Source: Mesorhizobium temperatum (GTDB lineage: Bacteria; Pseudomonadota; Alphaproteobacteria; Rhizobiales; Rhizobiaceae). Taken from it: 64,000 nt of DNA. Under the pieces are notes generated by a model. The model ran no database searches, had not been told where the DNA came from, and saw only the letters and a program-made list of their open reading frames with translations. Positions 24,635-32,982 of this stretch are shown one piece after another; position 1 is the stretch's first letter; every line of letters begins with the position of its first letter. The stretch is from contig NZ_NPKJ01000060.1 in the NCBI RefSeq assembly GCF_002284575.1, positions 358,515-422,514 on the forward strand. The letters run 5' to 3'. The position numbers were made by a program, and so were the translations under genes.

Positions 24635-25659
24635 CCTTCCTGTGCGATCGCGACCCGGCGTCCGGTTTCGGCGCTCTCGATCGCGCCGAAGACCATGGCC
24701 AGGCTTTTGATGTTGTCGGTGCCGCGCGTCTCCGGCTCAGTGCCGGTTTCGACGGCGCGCACAAAATCCTGGATGATGCCGAGATGGCCGCCGATGCGGT
24801 CTCTCGGATCGAGCGGCGACACGGCGAGCGGCTCTGTGCGATCGAACAGGCCTTCGCGGATAGGCCGCGCGACTTCCGCCTTCAACCCGTCCTCGCCGTC
24901 CCAGACCAGGCTGCCGCGCTCGGCGACGATGCGCCACGTGGCCTCCCAGCTGGTGCGGAACCCGTCGGCGCACCAGGAACCGGCATAAGTAAACAGCTTG
25001 CCGCCGCCGAACTCGAAGATGGCGGTGGCCGACGATCCCTGCCGGTACCAGGAATTGGCCGGCTCCCATTCCTGGCAATAGACGCTGGCCGGTGCAGCGC
25101 CGACCATGTAGCGGGCGGCGTCGAAAGTATGGATCGCCATGTCGAGCAGCAGGACATGGCGCATCTCCTCGCGAAACCCGCCGAAATGCGGCGCGACAAA
25201 GAATTCGGCGTGGATGCTGGTTGGGGCACCGATGGCGCCGGAATCGAGAAAACGCCTGATGCGCCTGACGTTGGCGACATAGCGGCGGTTCTGGACGACG
25301 GCGTGCACGCGCTTGGCGCGTCGGGCAGCCTCGACGATGGCGCGCGCGTTCTCCGGGCTGTCAGCCAGCGGCTTCTCCGTCAGGAGGTGGCAATGATGGG
25401 CAAACGCGGAGAGCGCAACCTCGCGCCGGGCCACCGGAACCACGACGTCGAACACTGCGTCGGGTTTGGTCTGGTCGAGCACGGCGTCAAGATTGGTTCC
25501 GACAATGGCGCCGGCAAGCTCATATTCGCGCGCCCTCGCCTTCGCCCTGCCGGCGTCGAGGTCGACAAGGCCGACAATAGCCAACCCGTCGATCTGGCTC
25601 GCCGCATCGAGCCAGTGCTTGCTCATCGCTCCGCAGCCGACCAGGACGACATTCATCAT
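24631..25659 (-). CDS. Gfo/Idh/MocA family oxidoreductase
   Basis: A 342-residue NAD(P)-dependent sugar dehydrogenase. The Rossmann motif VVLVGCGAMSKHW is at the very N-terminus (about 4-16), the LTEKPLADS motif contains the catalytic Lys (about 92), and the C-terminal Gfo/Idh beta-sheet domain follows. GGAGGAGG precedes the ATG pair at 25659/25656, so the longer frame from 25677 is not used. It is the first gene of the minus-strand operon and divergent from the LacI regulator. Substrates in the family include inositols and glucosides. Confidence 0.9.
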   Translation of the reverse strand: MMNVVLVGCGAMSKHWLDAASQIDGLAIVGLVDLDAGRAKARAREYELAGAIVGTNLDAVLDQTKPDAVFDVVVPVARREVALSAFAHHCHLLTEKPLADSPENARAIVEAARRAKRVHAVVQNRRYVANVRRIRRFLDSGAIGAPTSIHAEFFVAPHFGGFREEMRHVLLLDMAIHTFDAARYMVGAAPASVYCQEWEPANSWYRQGSSATAIFEFGGGKLFTYAGSWCADGFRTSWEATWRIVAERGSLVWDGEDGLKAEVARPIREGLFDRTEPLAVSPLDPRDRIGGHLGIIQDFVRAVETGTEPETRGTDNIKSLAMVFGAIESAETGRRVAIAQEG

Positions 25660-25719
25660 CCAGCGCTCCTCCTCCACTCGGCCCCTCCAGACCTATCGTC
25701 ACGACATTCACGGCATGAC

Positions 25720-25747
25720 CGTAAACGTTTTTCCGTAAACGTTTACG
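25720..25747. promoter_or_regulatory. LacI-type operators
   Basis: CGTAAACGTTTACG (25734-25747) is a perfect 14-base palindrome, and CGTAAACGTTT (25720-25730) is a partial copy 14 bases earlier. The central CG and flanking AAAC/GTTT match the usual LacI-family operator. They lie between the dehydrogenase operon and the LacI gene, so probably control both. Confidence 0.85.
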
Positions 25748-25856
25748 AGAACACACCGGAAGGCGTAGAATGTCAATTGGCCGCTCGCGAAAATCACCTT
25801 TATTGCCTTGGCCTGAAGAGCGGCCGGTGATAGCCAGGCAAGGGGAGAATTGTCCT

Positions 25857-26882
25857 TTGGCGTCCAGCATCCACGACCTTGCGCGTCACCTGAACATTTC
25901 GATCGGCACCGTGTCGCGCGCGCTCAACGGCCGTGCCGACGTCAATGCCGACACGCGCCAGCGCGTGCTCGATGCCGCGGCAAAGCTGAACTATTCGCCG
26001 AACCAGTCCGGCCGCAGCCTGCGGCGCGGCGCCACCCATTCGATCGCCTTCATGCTGCAGCCGCATCCGGGCGACCAGCAATATGGCGAACCGTTCTTCA
26101 TTCCGTTCCTGACCGGGCTGCAGGCGAAACTCGCCGAAAGCGGGCTCGACCTGATCGTGGTGATGGGCGCGCCGGGCGACTACCAGCAGGAGCGCCTGCG
26201 CCGGGTGGTCGAGACGCGCCGAGCCGATGCGGTGGTGCTCGCCTGGACGCGTCGCGAGGACGAGCGCATCGATTACCTGACCAGGGTCGGCTTCCCGTTC
26301 GCGACGCTCGGCCGCAGCCGATCGGGCGGCAAATCCTATCCGTCGCTCGACCTCGATTTCGAGAAGGCCGGGGCCGAGGCGGTCGACCGCCTGGTGGCGC
26401 GCGGCCACCGCCGCATCGCGGCCATCCGCCCGTCTCTCAACCTCAATTTCGGCTATCTGTTCCTGGCCGGCTATCGCAAGGCGTTGCGCCGTCACGGCAT
26501 CGAGGTCGACCCCGGGCTGATCGCGGATGGCTTCATCAACGAGGCCGGGGGATACGGAGTGACGCCGCAGGTGATGCGCTCCAAGGACCCGCCGACCGCT
26601 ATCATCTTCAACAATGACGCGATGGCACTGGGCGGCTGCAAGGCGCTGGCCGAGATGGGCATCAAGCCCGGTCACGACATTGCGGTGATCGTCATCGTCG
26701 ACACGCCGCTCTGCCGCTATTTTTCACCGGCGCTGACCGGCTTCCGCCCTCCCCTGGAGCCGATGGGACGGCGGCTGGCCGAAATGCTGCTGGCGTCGAT
26801 CCCGGCCTTCGCCGGGCCTGAGGGCGCGCGGATCATCCGTGAGGTCTGGCCGCTGGAGCTGATCGCGCGCGACAGCGATTGA
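25857..26882 (+). CDS. LacI family transcriptional regulator
   Basis: A 341-residue repressor from a TTG start at 25857 (AGGGGAG 9 bases upstream). This start places the helix-turn-helix SSIHDLARHLNISIGTVSRALNG right at the N-terminus, as in the family; the ATG at 25770 adds an unlikely 29 residues. Hinge helix YSPNQSGRSLRRG (about 47-59), then a periplasmic-binding-like sugar sensor (about 62-335). It is divergent from the sugar operon and should bind the GTAAAC palindromes. The inducer is unknown. Confidence 0.9.
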   Translation: MASSIHDLARHLNISIGTVSRALNGRADVNADTRQRVLDAAAKLNYSPNQSGRSLRRGATHSIAFMLQPHPGDQQYGEPFFIPFLTGLQAKLAESGLDLIVVMGAPGDYQQERLRRVVETRRADAVVLAWTRREDERIDYLTRVGFPFATLGRSRSGGKSYPSLDLDFEKAGAEAVDRLVARGHRRIAAIRPSLNLNFGYLFLAGYRKALRRHGIEVDPGLIADGFINEAGGYGVTPQVMRSKDPPTAIIFNNDAMALGGCKALAEMGIKPGHDIAVIVIVDTPLCRYFSPALTGFRPPLEPMGRRLAEMLLASIPAFAGPEGARIIREVWPLELIARDSD

Positions 26883-26930
26883 TGATGGCCGCACTCACCT
26901 TCCCCTCTCGTTGTTGATCGGCCCCTCTTC

Positions 26931-27179
26931 TTGTTGATCGGCGAGGAAGCGCTGTGGTGGAGCTTTCCGGTCGGCTCGATCACCTCGCTCGCGCTGGCAG
27001 CCACCTATTACCGCTTCGGCCGCTGGCGCACTATGCACATGATCGAAGACAGGCCGGCCGCCGGCGAGCCGCCGGACACCGGCCTCGGCATGCCGCGTCA
27101 GCGCGCATCTTTCGCCCGAGACGCCGAACGGCTGAACGACAGCGCCCAGGCCTTCCCTCCAGCCACTTCGATCGCCTAG
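26931..27179 (+). pseudogene. C-terminal remnant of a MATE-family efflux protein
   Basis: The frame beginning LLIGEEALWWSFPVGSITSLALAATYYRFGRWR looks like the last transmembrane helix and tail of a MATE multidrug exporter; the other eleven helices are missing. No ATG or ribosome binding site is present. A 12-base direct repeat (TTGTTGATCGGC at 26911-26922 and 26931-26942) marks the left break and suggests a deletion. It lies directly after the LacI gene. Confidence 0.6.
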
Positions 27180-27207
27180 GATGAGCCAGGCGCAGCAGAG
27201 GAAATCC

Positions 27208-27783
27208 ATGGGCAAGGGACGAGTCGAGGCATTTACCGATGGCGTCATCGCCATCATCATCACCATCATGGTGCTCGAGTTGAAGGTGCCGCATGGCGCG
27301 GAGTTTTCCGTCCTGGCACCTCTATGGCCCACGTTTCTCAGCTACGTGCTGTCCTTCATCTATGTCGGCATCTACTGGAACAATTTGCACCACATGTTCC
27401 ACACCGTGCAGCGAGTGGATGGCCGCGTGCTGTGGGCCAATCTGCATCTGCTGTTCTGGCTGTCGCTGATGCCCGTCACCACCGCATTCATGGGCGAAAA
27501 CCATTTCGCGCCGGTGCCTGTCGCCGTTTACGGTGTTGTCCTGGCGCTTTGCGCGGCCGCCTACTTCATTCTAGTCGTCATGCTGCACCGGCTGCATGGC
27601 AACGACACTGCCTTCGCCAGAGCGGTGGGCACCGACCGCAAGGAAAAGATCTCGGTGGTCCTCTACATCGCCGCCATTCCGCTGACCTTCGTCAATCAAT
27701 GGATCAGCGTCGCGCTCTATGTGCTGGTTGCCATGATCTGGTTCGTACCGGACAGGCGGTTCGAGAGGCTGTTCGAAAAATAG
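27208..27783 (+). CDS. TMEM175 family potassium-channel-like protein (DUF1211)
   Basis: A 191-residue inner-membrane protein with about six hydrophobic segments. The N-terminal motif GRVEAFTDGVIAIIITIMVLEL matches the TMEM175/DUF1211 pore helix, which in characterised bacterial members conducts potassium. The ATG at 27208 is chosen for GAGGAAA just upstream, over one 9 codons earlier. It is convergent with the next gene, 6 bases apart. Confidence 0.85.
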   Translation: MGKGRVEAFTDGVIAIIITIMVLELKVPHGAEFSVLAPLWPTFLSYVLSFIYVGIYWNNLHHMFHTVQRVDGRVLWANLHLLFWLSLMPVTTAFMGENHFAPVPVAVYGVVLALCAAAYFILVVMLHRLHGNDTAFARAVGTDRKEKISVVLYIAAIPLTFVNQWISVALYVLVAMIWFVPDRRFERLFEK

Positions 27784-27789
27784 GTCTGC

Positions 27790-28071
27790 CTATTCCCGCA
27801 TCGCTTTCAGCTTTTCCGCCACAGAGGCCGCAAGGTCGGCATAGCGCTCCTCAAGCCGCTCGGCCGCCTTGATCACCGAAAAATCATGGCCAAATTTTTC
27901 CAGCGCCATGCGCAGCTTCTCGACGAACTCCGCCTGTTTTTCGAGCGCCGAAAACAGCGTCTTCACTTGCGCTTCGCTGATGTCGGGATTGGCAAGCATT
28001 TGCGGCACCTCGCGGCTCATCTGGTCGCCGGTGGCGGTCTGTTCTTTCAGGATCTCGATCCAGTCGGTCAA
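27790..28071 (-). CDS. Hypothetical helical protein
   Basis: A 93-residue soluble protein (MTDWIEILKEQTATGDQMSREV) predicted almost wholly helical, with a heptad-like stretch LEKQAEFVEKLRMALEKFG. I do not recognise the family. AAGGAGAT lies just before the ATG. It stands alone, convergent with the TMEM175-like gene and divergent from the SDR gene. Codon use looks like that of its neighbours. Confidence 0.65.
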   Translation of the reverse strand: MTDWIEILKEQTATGDQMSREVPQMLANPDISEAQVKTLFSALEKQAEFVEKLRMALEKFGHDFSVIKAAERLEERYADLAASVAEKLKAMRE

Positions 28072-28206
28072 TCGGTAATCTCCTTCTTACGCGGACAGCA
28101 TGCGCAGCGCCTGCCGATGTGGTCAACCCAAGGATGCCAAAGCGGGCTTGCGCGAGCCCCTCGCCGCGCTAAGTTCGGCGCAACTTGAACGAGGACGCTA
28201 TTAGCC

Positions 28207-29073
28207 ATGACCACCGATGCCGAAATCCAGAGCGCTTTGCCTGCCTTTGCCTCCGGCAACGTTGCCGTCATCACCGGCGGCGCCAGCGGCATCGGCCTTG
28301 CCGCAGCCAAGCGGCTGGCGGCGATGGGCCTGAAAATCGTGCTGGCCGATATCGGCGGCGCGCGGCTCGATGAGGCTGCCGGCGCCGTTGCCACGATTGC
28401 CGGCGCTAACGCGGTGCTTGCTGTTGCCACCGATGTCTCGAAAGCCGACGAACTCGACCGGCTGGCCGAAAAGGCGTTCGGTGCCTTCGGCGGCGTGTCG
28501 CTGTTGATGAACAATGCCGGCGTCGGCAACAATCCCGGCAAACCCTGGGAGAACCGCGACGCCTGGAAGCGGCTGCTGGACATCAATTTCTGGGGCGTCG
28601 TCCATGGCGTCGAGGCCTTCGTGCCGCGCATGCTGGCGGCCGGCAGGCCGGGCCTGATCGTCAACACCGGCTCCAAGCAAGGCATCACCACGCCGCCCGG
28701 CAATCTTGCCTACAACGTCTCCAAATCCGGTGTGAAGACCTTCACCGAGGGCCTGGCACACGCGCTGCGCAACGAGCCCGGCGCAAAGATTGCGGCGCAT
28801 CTGCTCATTCCGGGGTTCACTTTTACCGGCCTGACCGAGGGTGCGACCGAAAAGCCCGCCGGCGCCTGGACGGGCGAGCAGGTGATCGACTTCATGCTGG
28901 CCTCGCTGGTGCGTGGCGACTTCTACATCCTGTGCCCCGACAACGAGGCGACACGGCCTATGGACGAAAAGCGCATGGCTTGGGCGATCGGCGACATCAT
29001 CGAGAACCGCCCTGCTCTGTCGCGCTGGCATCCGGATTACAAGGAGGCTTTCGCGGCGTTTATGGAAAGCTGA
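28207..29073 (+). CDS. Short-chain dehydrogenase/reductase
   Basis: A 288-residue NAD(P)-dependent oxidoreductase. The Rossmann glycine motif is ITGGASGIGLA (about 22-32), NNAGVG near 103, and the catalytic Ser-Tyr-Lys set in NTGSKQG and YNVSKSG (about 155-175). The acidic residue after beta-2 (LADIGG) suggests NAD(H) preference. It is a single gene, convergent with the iron-permease-like gene 3 bases away. The substrate is not predictable. Confidence 0.92.
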   Translation: MTTDAEIQSALPAFASGNVAVITGGASGIGLAAAKRLAAMGLKIVLADIGGARLDEAAGAVATIAGANAVLAVATDVSKADELDRLAEKAFGAFGGVSLLMNNAGVGNNPGKPWENRDAWKRLLDINFWGVVHGVEAFVPRMLAAGRPGLIVNTGSKQGITTPPGNLAYNVSKSGVKTFTEGLAHALRNEPGAKIAAHLLIPGFTFTGLTEGATEKPAGAWTGEQVIDFMLASLVRGDFYILCPDNEATRPMDEKRMAWAIGDIIENRPALSRWHPDYKEAFAAFMES

Positions 29074-29076
29074 CGC

Positions 29077-29490
29077 TCACGCCGCATGTGTCTTCGAGCC
29101 GCGCTTTTGCGCAGTGGCTTTCTTGACCGCCGTATCATGCCGTTTCGCCGCCTGTTCACATTTTTTGCGGATCTCCTCGACCTCGGATTCGGTCAGGTGC
29201 TCGATGCCGATAAAAGTATTGTGAGCTTTGCCGGCCCGGATCAACTCGTCGAGTTTCGTCTGAATAGCCGTGCCATCGCGGTTCTGGGTGTTCTGGATGA
29301 GAAACACCATCAGGAAGGTGACGATCGTCGTGCCGGTATTGATGACGAGTTGCCACGTATCCGAAAAGCCGAACAACGGCCCGCTTGCCGCCCAGACAAC
29401 GATGATCAGAAAACAGACGGCGAATGTCGCCGGCAGACCGGCAAGATGGGCAACATAGTTGGCGATCCTGGTGAAAAGCTGCTCGATCAT
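29077..29490 (-). CDS. Low-affinity iron permease family protein
   Basis: A 137-residue membrane protein of PF04120. Two hydrophobic segments (about 17-38 and 48-68, with the conserved NTGTTIVTFLMVFLIQNTQNRD) are followed by a cytoplasmic helix TKLDELIRA and a Lys-rich tail. The family is named after yeast Fet4, but the short bacterial forms have not been shown to carry iron. The ATG at 29490 is favoured because family homology begins MIEQLFTRIANYV. Confidence 0.85.
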   Translation of the reverse strand: MIEQLFTRIANYVAHLAGLPATFAVCFLIIVVWAASGPLFGFSDTWQLVINTGTTIVTFLMVFLIQNTQNRDGTAIQTKLDELIRAGKAHNTFIGIEHLTESEVEEIRKKCEQAAKRHDTAVKKATAQKRGSKTHAA

Positions 29491-29573
29491 GGCAAGAGAA
29501 ACAACCGGCAACCGCTCCGGGTTCCCTTGCAAGGAAGGATTTCACGGACATAACCGTGCACGCGCCTGCCAAA

Positions 29574-30215
29574 TCAGGATATTTCGTTTTCCCAGCGGTC
29601 GAGGAAGGCCTCGATCGGCATTGCCTGCATGTCGGGGACTGCCTTGGCCAGTTTCTCGGGCGGCCAGTCCCACCAGGCGAGGCTTTCGATCCGCGCGGCG
29701 ATGTCCGCCGCGAAGCGTTGGCGCAATTGCCTGGCCGGAACGCCGGCGACAATCGCATAAGCAGGTACGTCGCGCGTCACCACAGCATTGGCGCCGACGA
29801 TCGCGCCATTGCCGATGGTCACGCCGGGCATGATCACCACACCATGGCCGATCCAGACATCGTGGCCGATGCTGACGGATTGCGCCCGCCGTCGTTCCCG
29901 AAATCCGGCGTCGACGCCCAGCCAGCGAAAATACTCGTTCGGGCGATAGCTGACCTTGTGCTGGGTCAGCCGCTCGATCGGATGCTCCAGCGCGTTGATG
30001 CGGCTGTTGGCGGCGATCGAACAGAACTTGCCGATCGTGGTGTAGATCGCCTCGGCGTGGCGCTCGAAATAGGAGAAGTCGCCGACCGATACCTCGCGCA
30101 GGATAACCCGCTCGCCGATCGAGGCGTAGCGTCCAAGCTTGCACGCCTTCAACTCCGCAGTCGGGTGGATGCGCGGCTCGGGGTCTTTCAGGACGAGATT
30201 TTCGGGACGGTCCAT
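29574..30215 (-). CDS. Hexapeptide-repeat acyltransferase (phosphonate-associated DapH-like type)
   Basis: A 213-residue left-handed beta-helix enzyme, probably trimeric and acetyl-CoA dependent. Hexapeptide repeats occur in IGERVILREVSVGDFSYF and VSIGHDVWIGHGVVIMPGVTIGNGAIVGANAVV, with a catalytic-type His in IGHDVWIGHG. The insert HKVSYRPNEYFRWLG is typical of the transferases found in phosphonate gene clusters and of xenobiotic acetyltransferases (VatA/CatB). No phn gene is nearby. The ATG at 30215 is preferred because a perfect palindrome lies just upstream. Confidence 0.82.
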   Translation of the reverse strand: MDRPENLVLKDPEPRIHPTAELKACKLGRYASIGERVILREVSVGDFSYFERHAEAIYTTIGKFCSIAANSRINALEHPIERLTQHKVSYRPNEYFRWLGVDAGFRERRRAQSVSIGHDVWIGHGVVIMPGVTIGNGAIVGANAVVTRDVPAYAIVAGVPARQLRQRFAADIAARIESLAWWDWPPEKLAKAVPDMQAMPIEAFLDRWENEIS

Positions 30216-30236
30216 CCCGGCGGCTTTACGCCCGAG

Positions 30237-30264
30237 CGATTGGTCCCGCAAGCGGGACCAATCG
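30237..30264. repeat. Perfect 13-bp inverted repeat
   Basis: CGATTGGTCCCGC (30237-30249) and GCGGGACCAATCG (30252-30264) are perfect arms around AA. The repeat lies between the creA stop and the acyltransferase start, both on the minus strand. No T run follows, so it could be an attenuator, a protein-binding site or a weak terminator. Confidence 0.75.
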
Positions 30265-30285
30265 TCCGTCACCTGTTACCAGAGC

Positions 30286-30774
30286 CTATTTCGGCTTGCC
30301 GTTGCTCCACACCACGTTCTGGCCGTAGAGCGGCACGGTGGTGACCGACATTTTCGCCGAACCGTCCTGCACCTGGCGCGAATGCGACAGATAGATCAGG
30401 GTCTCATTGGTCTTGTCGTAGATGCGGTTCACCACCTGCTTCTTCCAGATCAGGCTGATGCCCTGCTTGAACACCTCCTCGCCGGCCTCGCTCATGTCGA
30501 TGTCGCTGATGGTGATCGGCCCGGTCTGGCGGCACGAGATCGAGGAATCGGACGGATCCTCGAACCAGTTGCCCTTTTGCAGGCGATCGATCACGCCGCG
30601 GTCGAAATAGGAGACGTGGCAGGTCACGCCTTCGACCTTCGGATCCTTGATCGCCTCGACGATGATGTCGTTGCCGAGCCAATCGACGCCGACCTTGCCG
30701 ACCTCCTGGGCGACAGCCGCACCAGCACAGATGACAAGGTATGCGGCCAAAGCGCCGCCGATCAGTTTTCGCAA
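30286..30774 (-). CDS. creA: CreA family periplasmic protein
   Basis: A 162-residue exported protein. Signal peptide about 1-22 (LIGGALAAYLVICAGAAVA-QE), then the CreA domain, with VGVDWLGNDIIVEAIKDPKVEGVTCHVS near the start and two cysteines (VTCHVS and SISCRQTG) that probably form a disulphide. The role of CreA is unknown despite its name from the E. coli cre locus. It precedes the acyltransferase on the same strand, 70 bases away, and is divergent from the SCO gene. Confidence 0.93.
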   Translation of the reverse strand: MRKLIGGALAAYLVICAGAAVAQEVGKVGVDWLGNDIIVEAIKDPKVEGVTCHVSYFDRGVIDRLQKGNWFEDPSDSSISCRQTGPITISDIDMSEAGEEVFKQGISLIWKKQVVNRIYDKTNETLIYLSHSRQVQDGSAKMSVTTVPLYGQNVVWSNGKPK

Positions 30775-30952
30775 GGAAGCCTCCTGCGGTTCGAGTTTTT
30801 GCCGACCTCAGGTGGGACGGGCGGCAGCGCTTTGCAAGCGGATCATTTTTTGACAGGAATGCCGGTTGCGGCAACGCGACATCTTTGCGCGCGCGAGATC
30901 AAACCGTTAAGAGTGTTCGCCAAACAAGCTCCATGGCGCCGATACGACGCCA

Positions 30953-31558
30953 ATGAAAATCACGACGGACACCGAATTGATGATGCGTTCAATACTGGTC
31001 GGCATTCTCGTCCTGATGACGGCGGGCATCGGCTGGCTCACCTTTGAATGGTACCGCGACCGCTTTGGCGGCGAGCCCTATGGCGCGCCGTTCACGCTGG
31101 TCGACCAGAAGGGCGCCCCGATCACCGAGGCTGCGTTTCGCGGCCACCCCAGCGTCGTCTTCTTCGGCTTCACCCATTGCCCGGAAGTCTGCCCGACCAC
31201 GCTGTTCGAACTGGCCGGCTGGCTGAAGACGATGGGGGACGATGGCAAGAACCTGCGCGCCTATTTCGTGACGGTCGACCCGGAGCGCGACACGCCCGAC
31301 GTCTTGAAAGCCTATATCAGCAATTTCTCCGACCGCATCCTCGGTATCACTGGCGACCCGGACAAGGTCCAAGCCATGGCCAAATCCTTCGGCATCTATT
31401 CGAAAAAGGTCGATACGGGCAACGGCGACTACACGATGGACCACACCGCTTCGGTGTTGCTGCTCAACGCCAGGGGCGATTTCGCCGGCACCATCGCTTA
31501 TGGCGAAAGCCCGGACACCGCCATCGCCAAGCTCAAGCGGCTGGCGGCGGAAGGTTAG
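30953..31558 (+). CDS. SCO1/SenC family copper chaperone
   Basis: A 201-residue membrane-anchored thioredoxin-fold protein that delivers copper to cytochrome c oxidase CuA. One N-terminal span (about 11-30) precedes the domain. The copper ligands are visible: CPEVCP (about 78-83) and the His in MDHTAS (about 165). Start choice between 30953 and the ATG pair at 30980 is open, as neither has a strong ribosome binding site. No oxidase genes are adjacent. The TAG stop merges with a palindromic repeat. Confidence 0.92.
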   Translation: MKITTDTELMMRSILVGILVLMTAGIGWLTFEWYRDRFGGEPYGAPFTLVDQKGAPITEAAFRGHPSVVFFGFTHCPEVCPTTLFELAGWLKTMGDDGKNLRAYFVTVDPERDTPDVLKAYISNFSDRILGITGDPDKVQAMAKSFGIYSKKVDTGNGDYTMDHTASVLLLNARGDFAGTIAYGESPDTAIAKLKRLAAEG

Positions 31559-31627
31559 AGCAATGATCCCGAACCGAAGGTCCGCGACAGCGAAAAGTGG
31601 GACCGGTTTTCGGAAAAGATCATGCTC
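31556..31627. repeat. Diverged palindromic repeat between SCO and prmA genes
   Basis: GAGCAATGATC (31558-31568) and GATCATGCTC (31618-31627) are inverted arms with one extra base, around an interior with GAAAAGTGGGACCGGTTTTCGG-like sequence. It is the same interior as at 5553 and 13936. It starts in the TAG stop of the SCO gene and ends 18 bases before the prmA start. An ATG at 31622 lies inside it and is not a credible start. Confidence 0.75.
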
Positions 31628-31645
31628 AAACAAGATCATCGTCTG

Positions 31646-32518
31646 ATGACCCAAACGCGGCTTTATTTCACCACTGGAAAGATCGAGGCCGACCGTATCT
31701 TCGCGGCGTTCGAAACGGCCTTCGAGGACGAGGGTCTGCCGATTGCCATTCTCGAAGTCGATGAGGATCGCGACATCCAGGAAGTGTCGCTCTATGCCGA
31801 CGGCGATGTCGACGCCGTCGAGGCGCGCGTGGAAGAGATCCTTGCCGGGCTCGCCTTGTCGAGGCCGATTGCGCGCGAGCCCGTGCCAGATATCGACTGG
31901 GTGACGCGTTCGCTGGAGGGACTGAAGCCGGTGCGCGCCGGCCGTTTCTTCGTCCACGGCGCGCATGACCGCAGGAAGCGCCACAGCGGCGAGCTCGCCA
32001 TCGAGATCGAGGCGGGCCTCGCCTTCGGCACCGGCCATCACGGCACTACTGCCGGCTGCCTTGAAATGCTGGAACAGGTCGTGCGGCGCGAGCGCCCGCG
32101 CAACGCGCTCGACCTCGGCACCGGCAGTGCGGTGCTGGCCATCGCGCTTGCCAAGCTCGCCCATATCCCGGTGCTGGCGACCGACATCGATCCGGTCGCC
32201 ATAAAGGTCGCCGCCGCCAATGCACGGCTCAACCGAGTCAAGGCGCTCGTCGAAACGGTGACGGCGCCGGGCTTCCACCATCCGATCTTTGCCGCGCGCG
32301 GCCCTTTCGACCTTATCGTCGCCAACATACTGGCGCGGCCGCTGATGCGGCTGGCGCCCGAAATGGCCAGGCATATCGCCCTGGGCGGCTCGATCGTGCT
32401 GTCAGGCATCCTCGACCGGCAGCGCGACGCGGTGGTCTCGGCCTATGTCGGCCAGCAGTTCCGCCATGTCAGGACGTTGCATCGCGAGGGCTGGGTGACG
32501 ATCCACCTCAAGCGGTGA
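31646..32518 (+). CDS. prmA: Ribosomal protein L11 methyltransferase
   Basis: Trimethylates ribosomal protein L11 using S-adenosylmethionine. The 290-residue protein has an N-terminal substrate-recognition domain (about 1-100) and a class I methyltransferase domain: motif I LDLGTGSAVLAIALAK (about 152-167), acidic TDIDP, and LIVANILARPLMRLAP (the N-x-L-x-x-P/L motif). The upstream linker HSGELAIEIEAGLAFGTGHHGTT is family-specific. The start is set at 31646 (MTQTRLYF) because the earlier ATG lies in the repeat. Confidence 0.93.
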   Translation: MTQTRLYFTTGKIEADRIFAAFETAFEDEGLPIAILEVDEDRDIQEVSLYADGDVDAVEARVEEILAGLALSRPIAREPVPDIDWVTRSLEGLKPVRAGRFFVHGAHDRRKRHSGELAIEIEAGLAFGTGHHGTTAGCLEMLEQVVRRERPRNALDLGTGSAVLAIALAKLAHIPVLATDIDPVAIKVAAANARLNRVKALVETVTAPGFHHPIFAARGPFDLIVANILARPLMRLAPEMARHIALGGSIVLSGILDRQRDAVVSAYVGQQFRHVRTLHREGWVTIHLKR

Positions 32519-32529
32519 CGCAAATTCGC

Positions 32530-32715
32530 TCAGATATAGCGCGACCTTGCGGCCTTCTTCAGTTCTTCGCGATCGTAGCCGTTCGCTTTCAGCGTTTCGT
32601 CGTCAAAGCCAAGCAGAACGCCGCTCACATAGCGGCTCGCTTCGCGCTGGCGCGCTTCGATGAGAGCATTCACAGCGCTTCTGAAAAATCCGCGTCTGGC
32701 TGAAATTGTGGACAT
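32530..32715 (-). CDS. DUF1127 family small protein
   Basis: A 61-residue basic protein of the YjiS/DUF1127 type: an N-terminal helix with RGFFRSAVNALIEARQREASRYV and a C-terminal GYDREELKKAARSRYI. Related short alphaproteobacterial proteins bind RNA and affect phosphate and sRNA metabolism; whether this one does is inference. AAGGAG 6 bases before the ATG at 32715 sets the start. It is convergent with prmA, 11 bases away. Confidence 0.85.
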   Translation of the reverse strand: MSTISARRGFFRSAVNALIEARQREASRYVSGVLLGFDDETLKANGYDREELKKAARSRYI

Positions 32716-32982
32716 GATGGTCTCCTTTGCAGGGCAATAAGAACCGTTCCTCCACGCCAAAAAGGTAAGCTCTGTTGACCTCTTTTAAAATCGCTGATTC
32801 TGCATGTCGTCTATGCGCAAATGCGATGCTGCTGGACCAAATCCCGCCGATTGTCAGGCGGCGGACGCTGTAGCACTTTGATCTTGCGCTGATTTTCTCC
32901 GGACCGAAGGTCAGCGTAGCAAAAGTCGATTCCGATTTTCGGGGTCATGCGCTACGGTCGCGCCAGCACCCAAGGAGAGGCC

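Noticed and set aside
31622..31645. ATG at 31622 as the prmA start
   Set aside because: It lies inside a palindromic repeat; the family N-terminus begins at the ATG at 31646.
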